From an uncultured bacterium (lineage in GTDB: Bacteria; Patescibacteriota; Minisyncoccia; Phycocordibacterales; PALSA-1337), in NCBI GenBank assembly GCA_903839725.1, contig CAIMDG010000002.1, forward strand, positions 199,739 through 241,116: a DNA stretch of 41,378 bases, read 5' to 3'. The translations under genes were made by a program, and so were the position numbers. The notes below the pieces were generated by a model, which did no database searches, was not told where the DNA came from, and saw nothing but the letters and a program-made list of their open reading frames with translations. Positions 31,542 to 37,891 of this stretch are shown here, piece by piece. The number at the start of each line of letters is the position of its first letter. Position 1 is the stretch's first letter.

Positions 31542-31561
31542 CCCTAACAATATGATTAGGG
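31542..31561 (-). promoter_or_regulatory. Hairpin at the 5' end of the SBP 4 mRNA
   Basis: CCCTAA (31542-31547) and TTAGGG (31556-31561) form a 6-8-6 inverted repeat. It falls at the predicted transcription start of SBP 4 (about 31562), so it would cap the 5' end of the mRNA or serve as a second protein site. Confidence 0.45.
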
Positions 31562-31568
31562 TGCTACC

Positions 31569-31609
31569 AGTATATACTATTACAGTCTATTTGTCAAGAT
31601 AATTTGACA
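31569..31609 (-). promoter_or_regulatory. SBP 4 promoter overlapped by operator
   Basis: Minus strand: -35 TTGACA (31597-31592), 17-bp spacer, -10 TATACT (31574-31569), close to full consensus. The perfect palindrome TGTCAA-GATAAT-TTGACA (31592-31609) has its left arm exactly on the -35 box, which predicts repression by the divergent TrmB 4. Confidence 0.72.
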
Positions 31610-31615
31610 GTGATA

Positions 31616-31652
31616 TACCACAATTGACTTTATTGTAGTGGTAATATAGACT
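31616..31652 (+). promoter_or_regulatory. TrmB 4 promoter with second inverted repeat
   Basis: TTGACT (31624-31629), 17-bp spacer, TAGACT (31647-31652). TACCAC (31616-31621) and GTGGTA (31638-31643) form a wider inverted repeat around the -35 and spacer, unrelated in sequence to the TG...CA operators. Confidence 0.45.
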
Positions 31653-31683
31653 ATTTACACAGTTGTCGTAAAATAATAACAAC

Positions 31684-32430
31684 ATGATAAATACAGACAT
31701 ATCAAGTGTTCTCAAGGAATTTGGGCTATCACCCCAAGAAACAATGGTGTATACAAAGCTTCTTGAAATGGGCGGTGCTGATGCAACTTCTTTGGCTCAA
31801 AACGTGGGCCTCAAACGAACGACCGTATACCCAATACTCGAACGTTTGATCTCTCATGGTGTTGTTTCGTCATATGATCAAGGTAAGAAGAAATTGTTTA
31901 CCCCAATACGTCCGAATAGACTTCCTGCACTATATGAAAATAAGCTTCAATCTCTAATCAATATCATTCCCCTACTAGAAAAGTCCCAGGGTACACAAGG
32001 TAGTGAGTATGGCGTACGCCTTATCAAGTCCGAAAGAGAGTTGGAAAATCTTTACGCAGACATTTTAGAAGAATATAAGGGTCGAGAGTATTATATTATC
32101 GGAAGTGTCCCAAGTTTTCTAAATGTAGACCGAGAATTCTTCCTAAATTTTCGCAAGAAGAGAGCAGCTGCTGGTACCAAAGTAAAACTTCTCCTATCTA
32201 ATGATTCTAGAACTGAAGAAAGTCAAAAAGATACTAGTTTACTCCGTGAATTCAAATATCTTCCAGAAAAATATGTTTTTAAAAGTACAATTGATATTTA
32301 TGACAATAAAATAGTTATTGTTGGTTCCGAAGTGAAGGCTCTAGCAGTGGTAATTGCTATTCCACCGATGGTAGACGTGTTCAGATCTGTATTTGAAATA
32401 CTTTGGGAAACTTTACCAAAGAGTAATTAA
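31684..32430 (+). CDS. TrmB-family transcriptional regulator 4
   Basis: 248 residues. Helix-turn-helix at ~10-75: LSPQETMVYTKLLEM, ATSLAQNVGLKRTTVYPILERL and the wing VVSSYDQGKKKLFTPI. The C-terminal domain includes VRLIKSERELENLYADILEE, YYIIGSVPSFLNVDREFF, KVKLLLSNDSRTEE and STIDIYDNKIVIVGSEVKAL, matching the TrmB effector-domain pattern shared with the orphan regulator at 14770. It is divergent from SBP 4, whose promoter carries a perfect TGTCAA-N6-TTGACA palindrome. The recognition-helix start KRTT resembles the orphan's KRST, and both have TGTC-type half-sites. Confidence 0.88.
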   Translation: MINTDISSVLKEFGLSPQETMVYTKLLEMGGADATSLAQNVGLKRTTVYPILERLISHGVVSSYDQGKKKLFTPIRPNRLPALYENKLQSLINIIPLLEKSQGTQGSEYGVRLIKSERELENLYADILEEYKGREYYIIGSVPSFLNVDREFFLNFRKKRAAAGTKVKLLLSNDSRTEESQKDTSLLREFKYLPEKYVFKSTIDIYDNKIVIVGSEVKALAVVIAIPPMVDVFRSVFEILWETLPKSN

Positions 32431-32457
32431 CAAAAACCGCCACTCGGCGGTTTTTTG
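32431..32457 (+). terminator. TrmB 4 terminator
   Basis: CAAAAACCGCC (32431-32441), loop ACTC, GGCGGTTTTTTG (32446-32457). It is identical over about 31 bases to the hup terminator. Confidence 0.9.
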
Positions 32458-32475
32458 TTGTAACAAATCAAAACA

Positions 32476-33063
32476 CTAATTCACCTCCACCAACTTTCCT
32501 CCTTCAATCTTCACATACTTCGTCACACCTATTGAAGGTTGTGCCGACATTGGATCAGTATCTTTTCTGACTGCATAGTTCACAGCCACCTTTCCATTCA
32601 TAGCATCAATAGTTTGTGGAGCAATTCGATCACCAAGTAATAGTGCGTTTAGACCAATATACTTTCCTGACTCATTCACTGCGGCCACGACATAGAAAAA
32701 TGTGCCGCTGCCACCAAGTTCTTCATACAGAAAGAGGACAGCATCCTCAGCACCATCACCATTCAAGTCAGTATATGTAGGCTGACCAAAAACACTCACC
32801 GTAATTTTCATATTAGAAGTAGCACTCAGTGGTATATTTTTTTCAATTTTTCCATTCGTAAGTTTAATCTCCTTCCCTTCTATGAGATACGTAGCGTCGA
32901 GAGGACTTGAAGAAGTCGCAGCCACTTGCTGATCAGGATTTTGAGGAATAGCTGAATTCTTTGAAACATCTTTTTTAAAAATAAAAAATACTATGGTGAT
33001 GAGAAGCACACCACTTGCTACGAGTTTTATATATCGAGTCATCTTATTTGAATATGTAGTCAT
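32476..33063 (-). CDS. Membrane-anchored extracytoplasmic protein with Ca-binding-like loop, 195 aa
   Basis: Not assigned to a known pathway. An N-terminal membrane helix (residues ~10-30, YIKLVASGVLLITIVFFIF) is followed by a Ser/Ala/Pro linker and a soluble domain that contains YTDLNGDGAEDAVLFLYEEL. The DxNxDGxxD pattern is a typical calcium-binding loop of dockerin/FG-GAP-like repeats. The rest is beta-rich (LLLGDRIAPQTIDAMNGKVA). The first ATG (33063) or the in-frame ATG 21 bases downstream could be the start. It begins three bases after the stop of the hydrolase gene at 33067 on the same strand, so the two form an operon. Confidence 0.75.
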   Translation of the reverse strand: MTTYSNKMTRYIKLVASGVLLITIVFFIFKKDVSKNSAIPQNPDQQVAATSSSPLDATYLIEGKEIKLTNGKIEKNIPLSATSNMKITVSVFGQPTYTDLNGDGAEDAVLFLYEELGGSGTFFYVVAAVNESGKYIGLNALLLGDRIAPQTIDAMNGKVAVNYAVRKDTDPMSAQPSIGVTKYVKIEGGKLVEVN

Positions 33064-33066
33064 TAA

Positions 33067-33636
33067 TTACTTGAATGAATTCAACTCCTGAGTAACTACA
33101 TCGAGACTAGTTACACCATCCTCTTCTGAGAAATGACCTTTTCCCTGTTCAATAATAATTTTTGGATTCAGTGCTTTTTCAAAAGCACTCTTATTTATTT
33201 CGAGAGGAACAAATTTGTCATTGTCCGAGAATATTGTTGTGAACTTCCCTCCCATGGCGCGAATACTAGCGAAGTCTATTGGTCTATCAACCCACGGACG
33301 AGCAATGTCTTGTTCTTCTTGAGTGCCGAGACCTGTTACCTGCAACCATGGAGCGACAAAAATAGCGCCGCCGAGTTGTGAGCCTTTATTCATTTCTACA
33401 TATCGAAGAATTGCCTGACAGCCAATACTGTGACCAATGAAATATGTGTCTTGATCTACATAGTACACATTATCTTCGAGATGCTTTGTCCACGCATCAA
33501 TTGTGGGAACATTCGTATTTGGCATATCCAAAACAACAGTTTCAAATCCTGCTTCTACACCAACTTTTCCTAGCCATGCAATCAATGGTTCTTGTGATGA
33601 ACCTCCCCAACCGTGAACAATAAATAGTCTTTTCAT
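33067..33636 (-). CDS. RBBP9/YdeN-type alpha/beta serine hydrolase, 189 aa
   Basis: Small cytoplasmic alpha/beta hydrolase. MKRLFIVHGWGGSSQEPLIAW opens with the oxyanion-hole HGWGG; the nucleophile is Ser70 in FIGHSIGCQAIL; the acid is in FSDNDKFVP (Asp138 or Asp140); and His168 in GKGHFSEEDG completes the triad. Length and the VLDMPNTNVPTIDAW segment match the RBBP9/YdeN family, whose substrates are poorly known. It is first in a two-gene unit with the 195-aa anchored protein. It is downstream of tRNA-Gly on the same strand across a hairpin-rich spacer. Confidence 0.9.
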   Translation of the reverse strand: MKRLFIVHGWGGSSQEPLIAWLGKVGVEAGFETVVLDMPNTNVPTIDAWTKHLEDNVYYVDQDTYFIGHSIGCQAILRYVEMNKGSQLGGAIFVAPWLQVTGLGTQEEQDIARPWVDRPIDFASIRAMGGKFTTIFSDNDKFVPLEINKSAFEKALNPKIIIEQGKGHFSEEDGVTSLDVVTQELNSFK

Positions 33637-33680
33637 AGATAAGAATTATATTATATTAGTAAGACATTTAATAGGAGAAT

Positions 33681-33795
33681 GTAGGGAGAATCGAAGCTTA
33701 CAGCTTCGGTATAGGCTTCGTATGGTGCTCGCTTCACTCCGCGCCATATACTCAGCCTTTTCGATTCTCCATCGCAGGCCAAGCAGTTGGCCTGC
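33681..33795. repeat. Hairpin cluster with two inverted tRNA T-arm fragments
   Basis: GGAGAATCGAA (33685-33695) and TTCGATTCTCC (33760-33770) form a perfect 11-bp stem; both are tRNA T-arm sequences, and the left one (GTAGGGAGAATCGAA, 33681-33695) is identical to 15 bases of tRNA-Gly(GCC) at 35346-35360. Inside lies a second imperfect hairpin (GGCTtcgTATGG...CCATAtactcAGCC). Directly after comes a perfect hairpin GCAGGCCAA-gcag-TTGGCCTGC (33774-33795). It lies just downstream of tRNA-Gly(TCC). Confidence 0.65.
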
Positions 33796-33814
33796 TTAGT
33801 GGTTACTTATTGTT

Positions 33815-33888
33815 TGGTGCGGGACGGGAGAATCGAACTCCCGACCACAGTTTGGAAAACTGTTATTATACCATTTAACTAGTCCCGC
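33815..33888 (-). tRNA. tRNA-Gly (anticodon TCC)
   Basis: On the minus strand the cloverleaf folds with acceptor GCGGGAC/GTCCCGC, anticodon arm ACAGT-TTTCCAA-ACTGT (anticodon TCC), and T-arm CGGGA-GTTCGATT-CTCCCG-like. Discriminator A is followed by an encoded CCA (33815-33817). It is the only one of the four tRNAs here that encodes CCA. Confidence 0.93.
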
Positions 33889-33963
33889 ATTTATCCTTCG
33901 AGGCTTTAGCATAGAAGGATTGCCCTATCCTAGCAGATTATTTCTATTTTGAAAAACGAAATA

Positions 33964-34422
33964 CTATTTCTTTACTTCCCCACAATCTGTATGATGATGT
34001 GAAATGTGTTCATGCTCAACAATTTCTTTTATTTCATCAACCTCTTTCTTCATTTCCTTTATTGTTGAACGAATTTGTCCGAGTTCAATTTCTTCCTCGG
34101 CAACATCTTTCTCAGTTTTATCAGCCTGCTTCTTTTGTCCTTTCAAGCCACTCATAAGGATAGTATCTCCGATAAAATATGAGACGAACAATCCTGTCAT
34201 GAGCAATACAATGATAGTAAATATCAAATTAACTGGTTCATAGAAAAACCAACCAAGAACACCTCCCTGACTTTGGAGAATATCCGCAGTATGCCATACG
34301 CCACGCCAGAAAAGCACGATTGCAACACCTCCAATGATTGTATAGAGAATTGGGTAACGACTCAAATGAGCGCGTACATTATCTTCGAGTTTATCAAAAA
34401 ATGTAATTATTTTTCTGATCAT
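33964..34422 (-). CDS. Two-helix membrane protein with coiled coil and His-rich tail, 152 aa
   Basis: Not recognised. After a basic, amphipathic start (MIRKIITFFDKLEDNVRAHL) there are two membrane helices (~25-45, ILYTIIGGVAIVLFWRGV; ~62-88, PVNLIFTIIVLLMTGLFVSY). Then follows a charged coiled coil (~98-138, EEEIELGQIRSTIKEMKKEV) and a metal-binding-looking end HEHISHHHTDCGE. Both termini are predicted to be cytoplasmic. It lies between tRNA-Gly(TCC) and tRNA-Pro on the same strand. The His/Cys tail may bind a transition metal (inference). Confidence 0.72.
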   Translation of the reverse strand: MIRKIITFFDKLEDNVRAHLSRYPILYTIIGGVAIVLFWRGVWHTADILQSQGGVLGWFFYEPVNLIFTIIVLLMTGLFVSYFIGDTILMSGLKGQKKQADKTEKDVAEEEIELGQIRSTIKEMKKEVDEIKEIVEHEHISHHHTDCGEVKK

Positions 34423-34466
34423 ATGTATATGTGGATCACATCCGCATAAAGCTTCAGTGGATCTAG

Positions 34467-34539
34467 TCGGAGCGCCGGGATTCGAACCCGGAGTCTTCTG
34501 TTCCCAAAACAGAAATGTTAGCCGTTACACCACGCTCCG
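34467..34539 (-). tRNA. tRNA-Pro (anticodon TGG)
   Basis: Acceptor CGGAGCG/CGCTCCG, with the C1-G72 pair typical of tRNA-Pro. Anticodon arm TCTGT-TTTGGGA-ACAGA (anticodon TGG) and T-arm CCGGG-TTCGAAT-CCCGG. Discriminator A; CCA is not encoded. Confidence 0.93.
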
Positions 34540-34581
34540 TGATTGAACTATCCTAGCACACTATAGGATTTACACAAAAAA

Positions 34582-35010
34582 TTAGATTATTATATCTTCC
34601 AACCACTGTACCCTTCCCTTTCTGTTTACCGAATCGATGAAAACACAGAGTACATGAAATTTGAATACAGTATCTAATCCTCCACATTTCTCCTCAAGAT
34701 ATGTTTCAATAATCCTCCGTAAATGTTTGGCTTTGAGACCATGTACATTATCTTCTGGTTTATGGTCATTGAAGTTTGTCATAGAATCAAGAAAAACACT
34801 CTTAACCTCGAAAAAATGTACGATACCGTCTTTACGGGCAACGATGTCTAGTTCGCCCCACTTACGTAGATAATTACGATCAGTAACGAGAAATCCCTTA
34901 TTCGCAAGGAATCTCGTCGCAATACCCTCCCCAATGTCGCCCTTCGCTCTTTTATGCACCACATTACACGTGAAATGTTTCTTGTGAAACAAAATGCTGT
35001 TTTTAAACAT
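34582..35010 (-). CDS. UPF0102/YraN family endonuclease-like protein
   Basis: Restriction-endonuclease-like fold protein of the YraN family. The core KRAKGDIGEGIATRFLANKG, DRNYLRKWGELDIVARKDG and VHFFEVKSV contains the PD-(D/E)xK pattern: Glu in GEG, Asp in ELDIVA, and E-V-K. The family is widespread and linked to DNA processing, but its precise role is unsettled. I list the ATG at 35010 (MFKNSILFHKKHF); a longer frame reaches 35082, and both add residues before the family core, so the start is uncertain. A FNDHKPEDNV loop is inserted after the EVK strand, where the family often has extra residues. It lies between tRNA-Pro and tRNA-Gly(GCC). Confidence 0.85.
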   Translation of the reverse strand: MFKNSILFHKKHFTCNVVHKRAKGDIGEGIATRFLANKGFLVTDRNYLRKWGELDIVARKDGIVHFFEVKSVFLDSMTNFNDHKPEDNVHGLKAKHLRRIIETYLEEKCGGLDTVFKFHVLCVFIDSVNRKGRVQWLEDIII

Positions 35011-35082
35011 ATTTATGATGACTTTTAAATGACTTATTCTATTAAATGGCTCAAAATAAGGTTTTACACATAAAATAACCAT

Positions 35083-35341
35083 TAAAGACCCTCCGAATGA
35101 CGAAAGTTAGCCGTATAAGTCGTCTTTGATGAACACAATGCACAGAGTTATCCACAGTTATTAACACCCATCCACGATTTTAAGCCGTTTATTAAGGAAA
35201 TTATACAATAATGGAAAAGACATGTGTATATGTCTCTTTTTGAAGCTTTATGATCATACAAGCCCAAGAATATGGACTTATCAAAAAATATGACGTATTA
35301 ACCCTTCGTCAATTTGTCTTTAATTGTTTTCTGCAAACCTG
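35083..35341. other. Gene-free spacer with one DnaA-box-like site and a hairpin
   Basis: About 260 AT-rich bases upstream of the YraN gene. A perfect TTATCCACA lies at 35148-35156, followed by TTATTAACA and a CATCCACG. AGACAT/ATGTCT (35218-35235) with flanking A4 and T5 is a weak bidirectional terminator, probably for the tRNA-Gly(GCC) transcript. I see no gene here. A single DnaA box is not enough to call an origin. Confidence 0.5.
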
Positions 35342-35412
35342 TGCGGGTAGGGAGAATCGAACTCCCGACTCGTCCTTGGCAAGGACGCGTTTTACCACTA
35401 AACTACACCCGC
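35342..35412 (-). tRNA. tRNA-Gly (anticodon GCC)
   Basis: Acceptor GCGGGTG/(T)ACCCGC, anticodon arm CGTCC-TTGCCAA-GGACG (anticodon GCC), T-arm GGGAG-TTCGATT-CTCCC. Discriminator A; CCA is not encoded. Confidence 0.93.
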
Positions 35413-35506
35413 ATTAATTAAAAATGATGTACGGAGAAGAGTATAGCGTATTATTTTAATTTTTACAAAACTTTTTTCTTTTTTCTCTCTGCTTTCAACT
35501 GTAGTG

Positions 35507-35578
35507 TGCACCCGGAGGGATTCGAACCCCCAATATTAGTTCCGAAGACTAGTGTGATATCCATTTCACTACGGGTGC
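35507..35578 (-). tRNA. tRNA-Arg (anticodon TCG)
   Basis: Acceptor GCACCCG/CGGGTGC, anticodon loop CTTCGGA (anticodon TCG) on a stem with one C.A mismatch at its base, and T-arm GGGGG-TTCGAAT-CCCTC. Discriminator A; CCA is not encoded. It is divergent from the CCA-adding enzyme gene. Confidence 0.9.
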
Positions 35579-35638
35579 GTGTTGCTTATACTAGCGCAGT
35601 TAGTAAAAAAGCCCAAATTATACTACAATGGCTCACAT

Positions 35639-37132
35639 ATGGCCTCAAACGTAGTCAAACACAAAGCTATACCGCTAGAAGTACGCGAAATTGTAACAAC
35701 CATAGAAAAGGCAGGTTTTCAGGCCTATTTGGTGGGTGGTTGCGTTCGTGATTTTTTCCTTGGACGAATTCCAAAAGACTGGGACATAACAAGTAATGCA
35801 AAACCAGAAGATATCCAGGGGCTATTCATCAAAACCGTCTACGAGAACGTATACGGCACAGTGGCTATCATAAACGAAGTTACTGAAGATCCTACACTTA
35901 AGAATGTGGAGGTGACACCATATCGACTCGAATCTGCCTATTCAGATCGCCGTCACCCGGATAAAGTTACATTCAGCAATGATATCAAAGATGATTTACA
36001 GCGTCGTGATTTCACGATCAATGCAATTGCCATCAATCTCTCAGGTGAAGCTATAAAAGACATAATCGACTTATACGGCGGAATAGGGGACATAAAGGAC
36101 AAAATCCTTAAAACTGTTGGGAAACCTGATGATCGCTTCACTGAGGATGCATTGCGTATGATGCGAGCCATCAGATTGTCAGTTGAACTTGGTTTCACGA
36201 TAGAAAAGGAGACTTTAGCTTCAATACAGAAGCAAAGTGGACTTATCAAGGATATTTCAATGGAAAGAATACGTGATGAATTCACCAAAATACTGATGTC
36301 GCCACAGCCAAAGAGGGGAATTGAGCTTCTTCATGAAACAGGCTTACTGAAACATATAGTCCCTGAACTGGAAGTTGGTATAGGTGTTACACAGAATCAA
36401 GCCCATGCTTTTGATGTTTGGGAACACCTTTTGAGAAGTCTTCAGACTGCCGCGGACAAGAATTGGGGCCTAGATATAAGGCTTATAGCCCTATTCCATG
36501 ATATAGCAAAGCCTAAAACAAAGGGCTTTTCACATGAAACAAAGGTAATCACATTCTACGGTCACGAAGTGGTTGGTTCACGTGAAACACGTAAAATACT
36601 CGAAAGAATGAAGTTTTCACGTATAATCATTGAAAAGGTGGTTAAACTCGTACGTTGGCATATGTTCTTCTCTGACACTGAGCAAATAAGCCTCTCGGCG
36701 GTTCGTAGAATGATTGTTAATGTAGGCAAGGAAAACATATGGGATCTCATGAATGTACGCATATGCGACCGTATAGGAACCGGTAGACCCAAAGAAGATC
36801 CATATCGTCTACGAAAATATCACGCAATGATTGAGGAAGCAATCCGAGACCCAATATCCGTAGGAATGCTCAAGATTGATGGTAAAGATCTTATGGAAAT
36901 GATTCACGTGAAACCTGGACCACGAATAGGTAACATTCTTCACGCGCTATTCAATGAGGTCCTGGACAAACCAGAATTGAACACTACCGACTATCTACAA
37001 AAAAGGGCAATCGAGTTGAATGAGTTGGGTGATAATGAACTTCAAATACTCGGAGAAGCGGGCAAAGAAAAGAAAGAAGATGTTGAAGAAGAGAAGGTGA
37101 AAGAAATCAGAAAGAAACACAAAGTAGTTTAG
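35639..37132 (+). CDS. cca: CCA tRNA nucleotidyltransferase with HD domain
   Basis: Class II nucleotidyltransferase that adds or repairs the tRNA 3' CCA. The ATG at 35639 (MASNVVKHKAIPLEV) leads directly into the family start; a GTG 60 bases upstream abuts the tRNA-Arg gene and is unlikely. Head domain: AYLVGGCVRDFFLGRIPKDWDI, with the catalytic Asp pair at about residues 47 and 49, then RRDFTINAIAIN and the RNA-contact segment DDRFTEDALRMMRAIRLSVE. An HD domain follows (WEHLLRSLQ, LIALFHDIAKPKTKG, HEVVGSRETRKILERM). The C-terminus is a Lys/Glu-rich tail. It fits the context: three of the four neighbouring tRNAs lack an encoded CCA. Confidence 0.95.
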   Translation: MASNVVKHKAIPLEVREIVTTIEKAGFQAYLVGGCVRDFFLGRIPKDWDITSNAKPEDIQGLFIKTVYENVYGTVAIINEVTEDPTLKNVEVTPYRLESAYSDRRHPDKVTFSNDIKDDLQRRDFTINAIAINLSGEAIKDIIDLYGGIGDIKDKILKTVGKPDDRFTEDALRMMRAIRLSVELGFTIEKETLASIQKQSGLIKDISMERIRDEFTKILMSPQPKRGIELLHETGLLKHIVPELEVGIGVTQNQAHAFDVWEHLLRSLQTAADKNWGLDIRLIALFHDIAKPKTKGFSHETKVITFYGHEVVGSRETRKILERMKFSRIIIEKVVKLVRWHMFFSDTEQISLSAVRRMIVNVGKENIWDLMNVRICDRIGTGRPKEDPYRLRKYHAMIEEAIRDPISVGMLKIDGKDLMEMIHVKPGPRIGNILHALFNEVLDKPELNTTDYLQKRAIELNELGDNELQILGEAGKEKKEDVEEEKVKEIRKKHKVV

Positions 37133-37146
37133 TTACAATTAAGAAG

Positions 37147-37190
37147 CGTATGTAAAGAGGGAATATATCCTTTATCTACATACGTTTTTT
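37147..37190 (+). terminator. cca terminator
   Basis: CGTATGTA (37147-37154) pairs with TACATACG (37177-37184), with further inner pairing (AAAG..GGA/TCC..TTT), followed by T6. Confidence 0.82.
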
Positions 37191-37221
37191 AGTTTCTATG
37201 TAAATTATTAAAATGAATATT

Positions 37222-37258
37222 CGTAAAGGACATACTTATCCACAGTATGTCCTTTACG
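37222..37258. repeat. Perfect 15-bp hairpin with a DnaA-box sequence across its tip
   Basis: CGTAAAGGACATACT (37222-37236) pairs perfectly with AGTATGTCCTTTACG (37244-37258), loop TATCCAC. The loop plus adjoining stem bases read TTATCCACA (37236-37244), an exact DnaA-box match. Confidence 0.8.
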
Positions 37259-37310
37259 CAGAGATGTATAAGACATATAATTATCTCAGATTCAATTTGT
37301 TGTCCGAGGA

Positions 37311-37362
37311 GATCTTCAGAAATGTGTAACTACAAAATAGTGGTTATAGATTTCTGAAGATC
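37311..37362. repeat. 13-bp perfect inverted repeat
   Basis: GATCTTCAGAAAT (37311-37323) and ATTTCTGAAGATC (37350-37362) with a 26-base loop that itself has partial pairing. There is no T-run, so it is unlikely to be a terminator. Confidence 0.7.
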
Positions 37363-37891
37363 GAACAAATAATGTTCTTTCAAAAAATCTGGGTAGGCTT
37401 TCTAAGTCAGTCGTTCGTGAAATCAATAAGGAACATATTTTATGCAACCTTCGATTGCTTTCAATTGTTTAGCATCTTTCTTCAAAATACAATTATACGT
37501 CTCCCTACGGAGAACGAAACATTCATTAAGGAAAGTGCTGCGAAAACTCTGAGAGGAATCGTCTGGATAGCAATCGAGTACGCCATTTGTACTCGCACAC
37601 AGGTCTGTGGACCTTAGTTCTTTCGTTCCGAATCGATTTCAAAATCGCGTTATGCTGTTCCTTCTGGAATCGCCAATGATGCGATTTTTCTTTCCCTAGA
37701 AAAATCGGATCGAGCGTCCCAGTCTGACGTAAGTCAGACTGGGACCGAGACCAGATTTCATAGTGTATTGAATCGATGATCCGGAGTGATACACTTAAGA
37801 TAAACCCCATTACACCACACAAAAAATACCCTCATTTTAAGGATATAAATGCACATATTTTTATATAATAGATTTAAATAGAGCCGTATAA

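Larger units (their letters stand above)
37191..37891. other. 700-base gene-free region full of hairpins; candidate structured RNA(s)
   Basis: No convincing protein gene lies here on either strand. Besides the hairpins at 37222 and 37311 there is a domain in which GAACGAAA (37512-37519) pairs with TTTCGTTC (37621-37628) and encloses CGAGTAC/GTACTCG (37575-37595) and AGGTC/GACCT (37601-37614). Next come GATTTTTC/GAAAAATC (37683-37706) and a 13-bp perfect stem GTCCCAGTCTGAC closed by GTAA (37716-37745), a GNRA tetraloop if transcribed on the plus strand. It does not match RNase P RNA, tmRNA, SRP RNA or 6S consensus features that I checked by eye. Confidence 0.5.

Noticed and set aside
35083-35341. 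Possible replication origin near the DnaA box at 35148
   Set aside because: Only one perfect box is present and no dnaA, dnaN or rpmH is near. Skew cannot be judged from this window.
37758-37820. A tRNA-like 5' half on the minus strand (GTGTGGTGTAATGG followed by a TTC-GATTC-like word)
   Set aside because: No acceptor pairing, anticodon stem or proper T-arm could be built, so it is not called even as a pseudo-tRNA.
37372-37822. Short frames on both strands in the cca-xth spacer
   Set aside because: They have no ribosome site or family pattern and run through strong hairpins.
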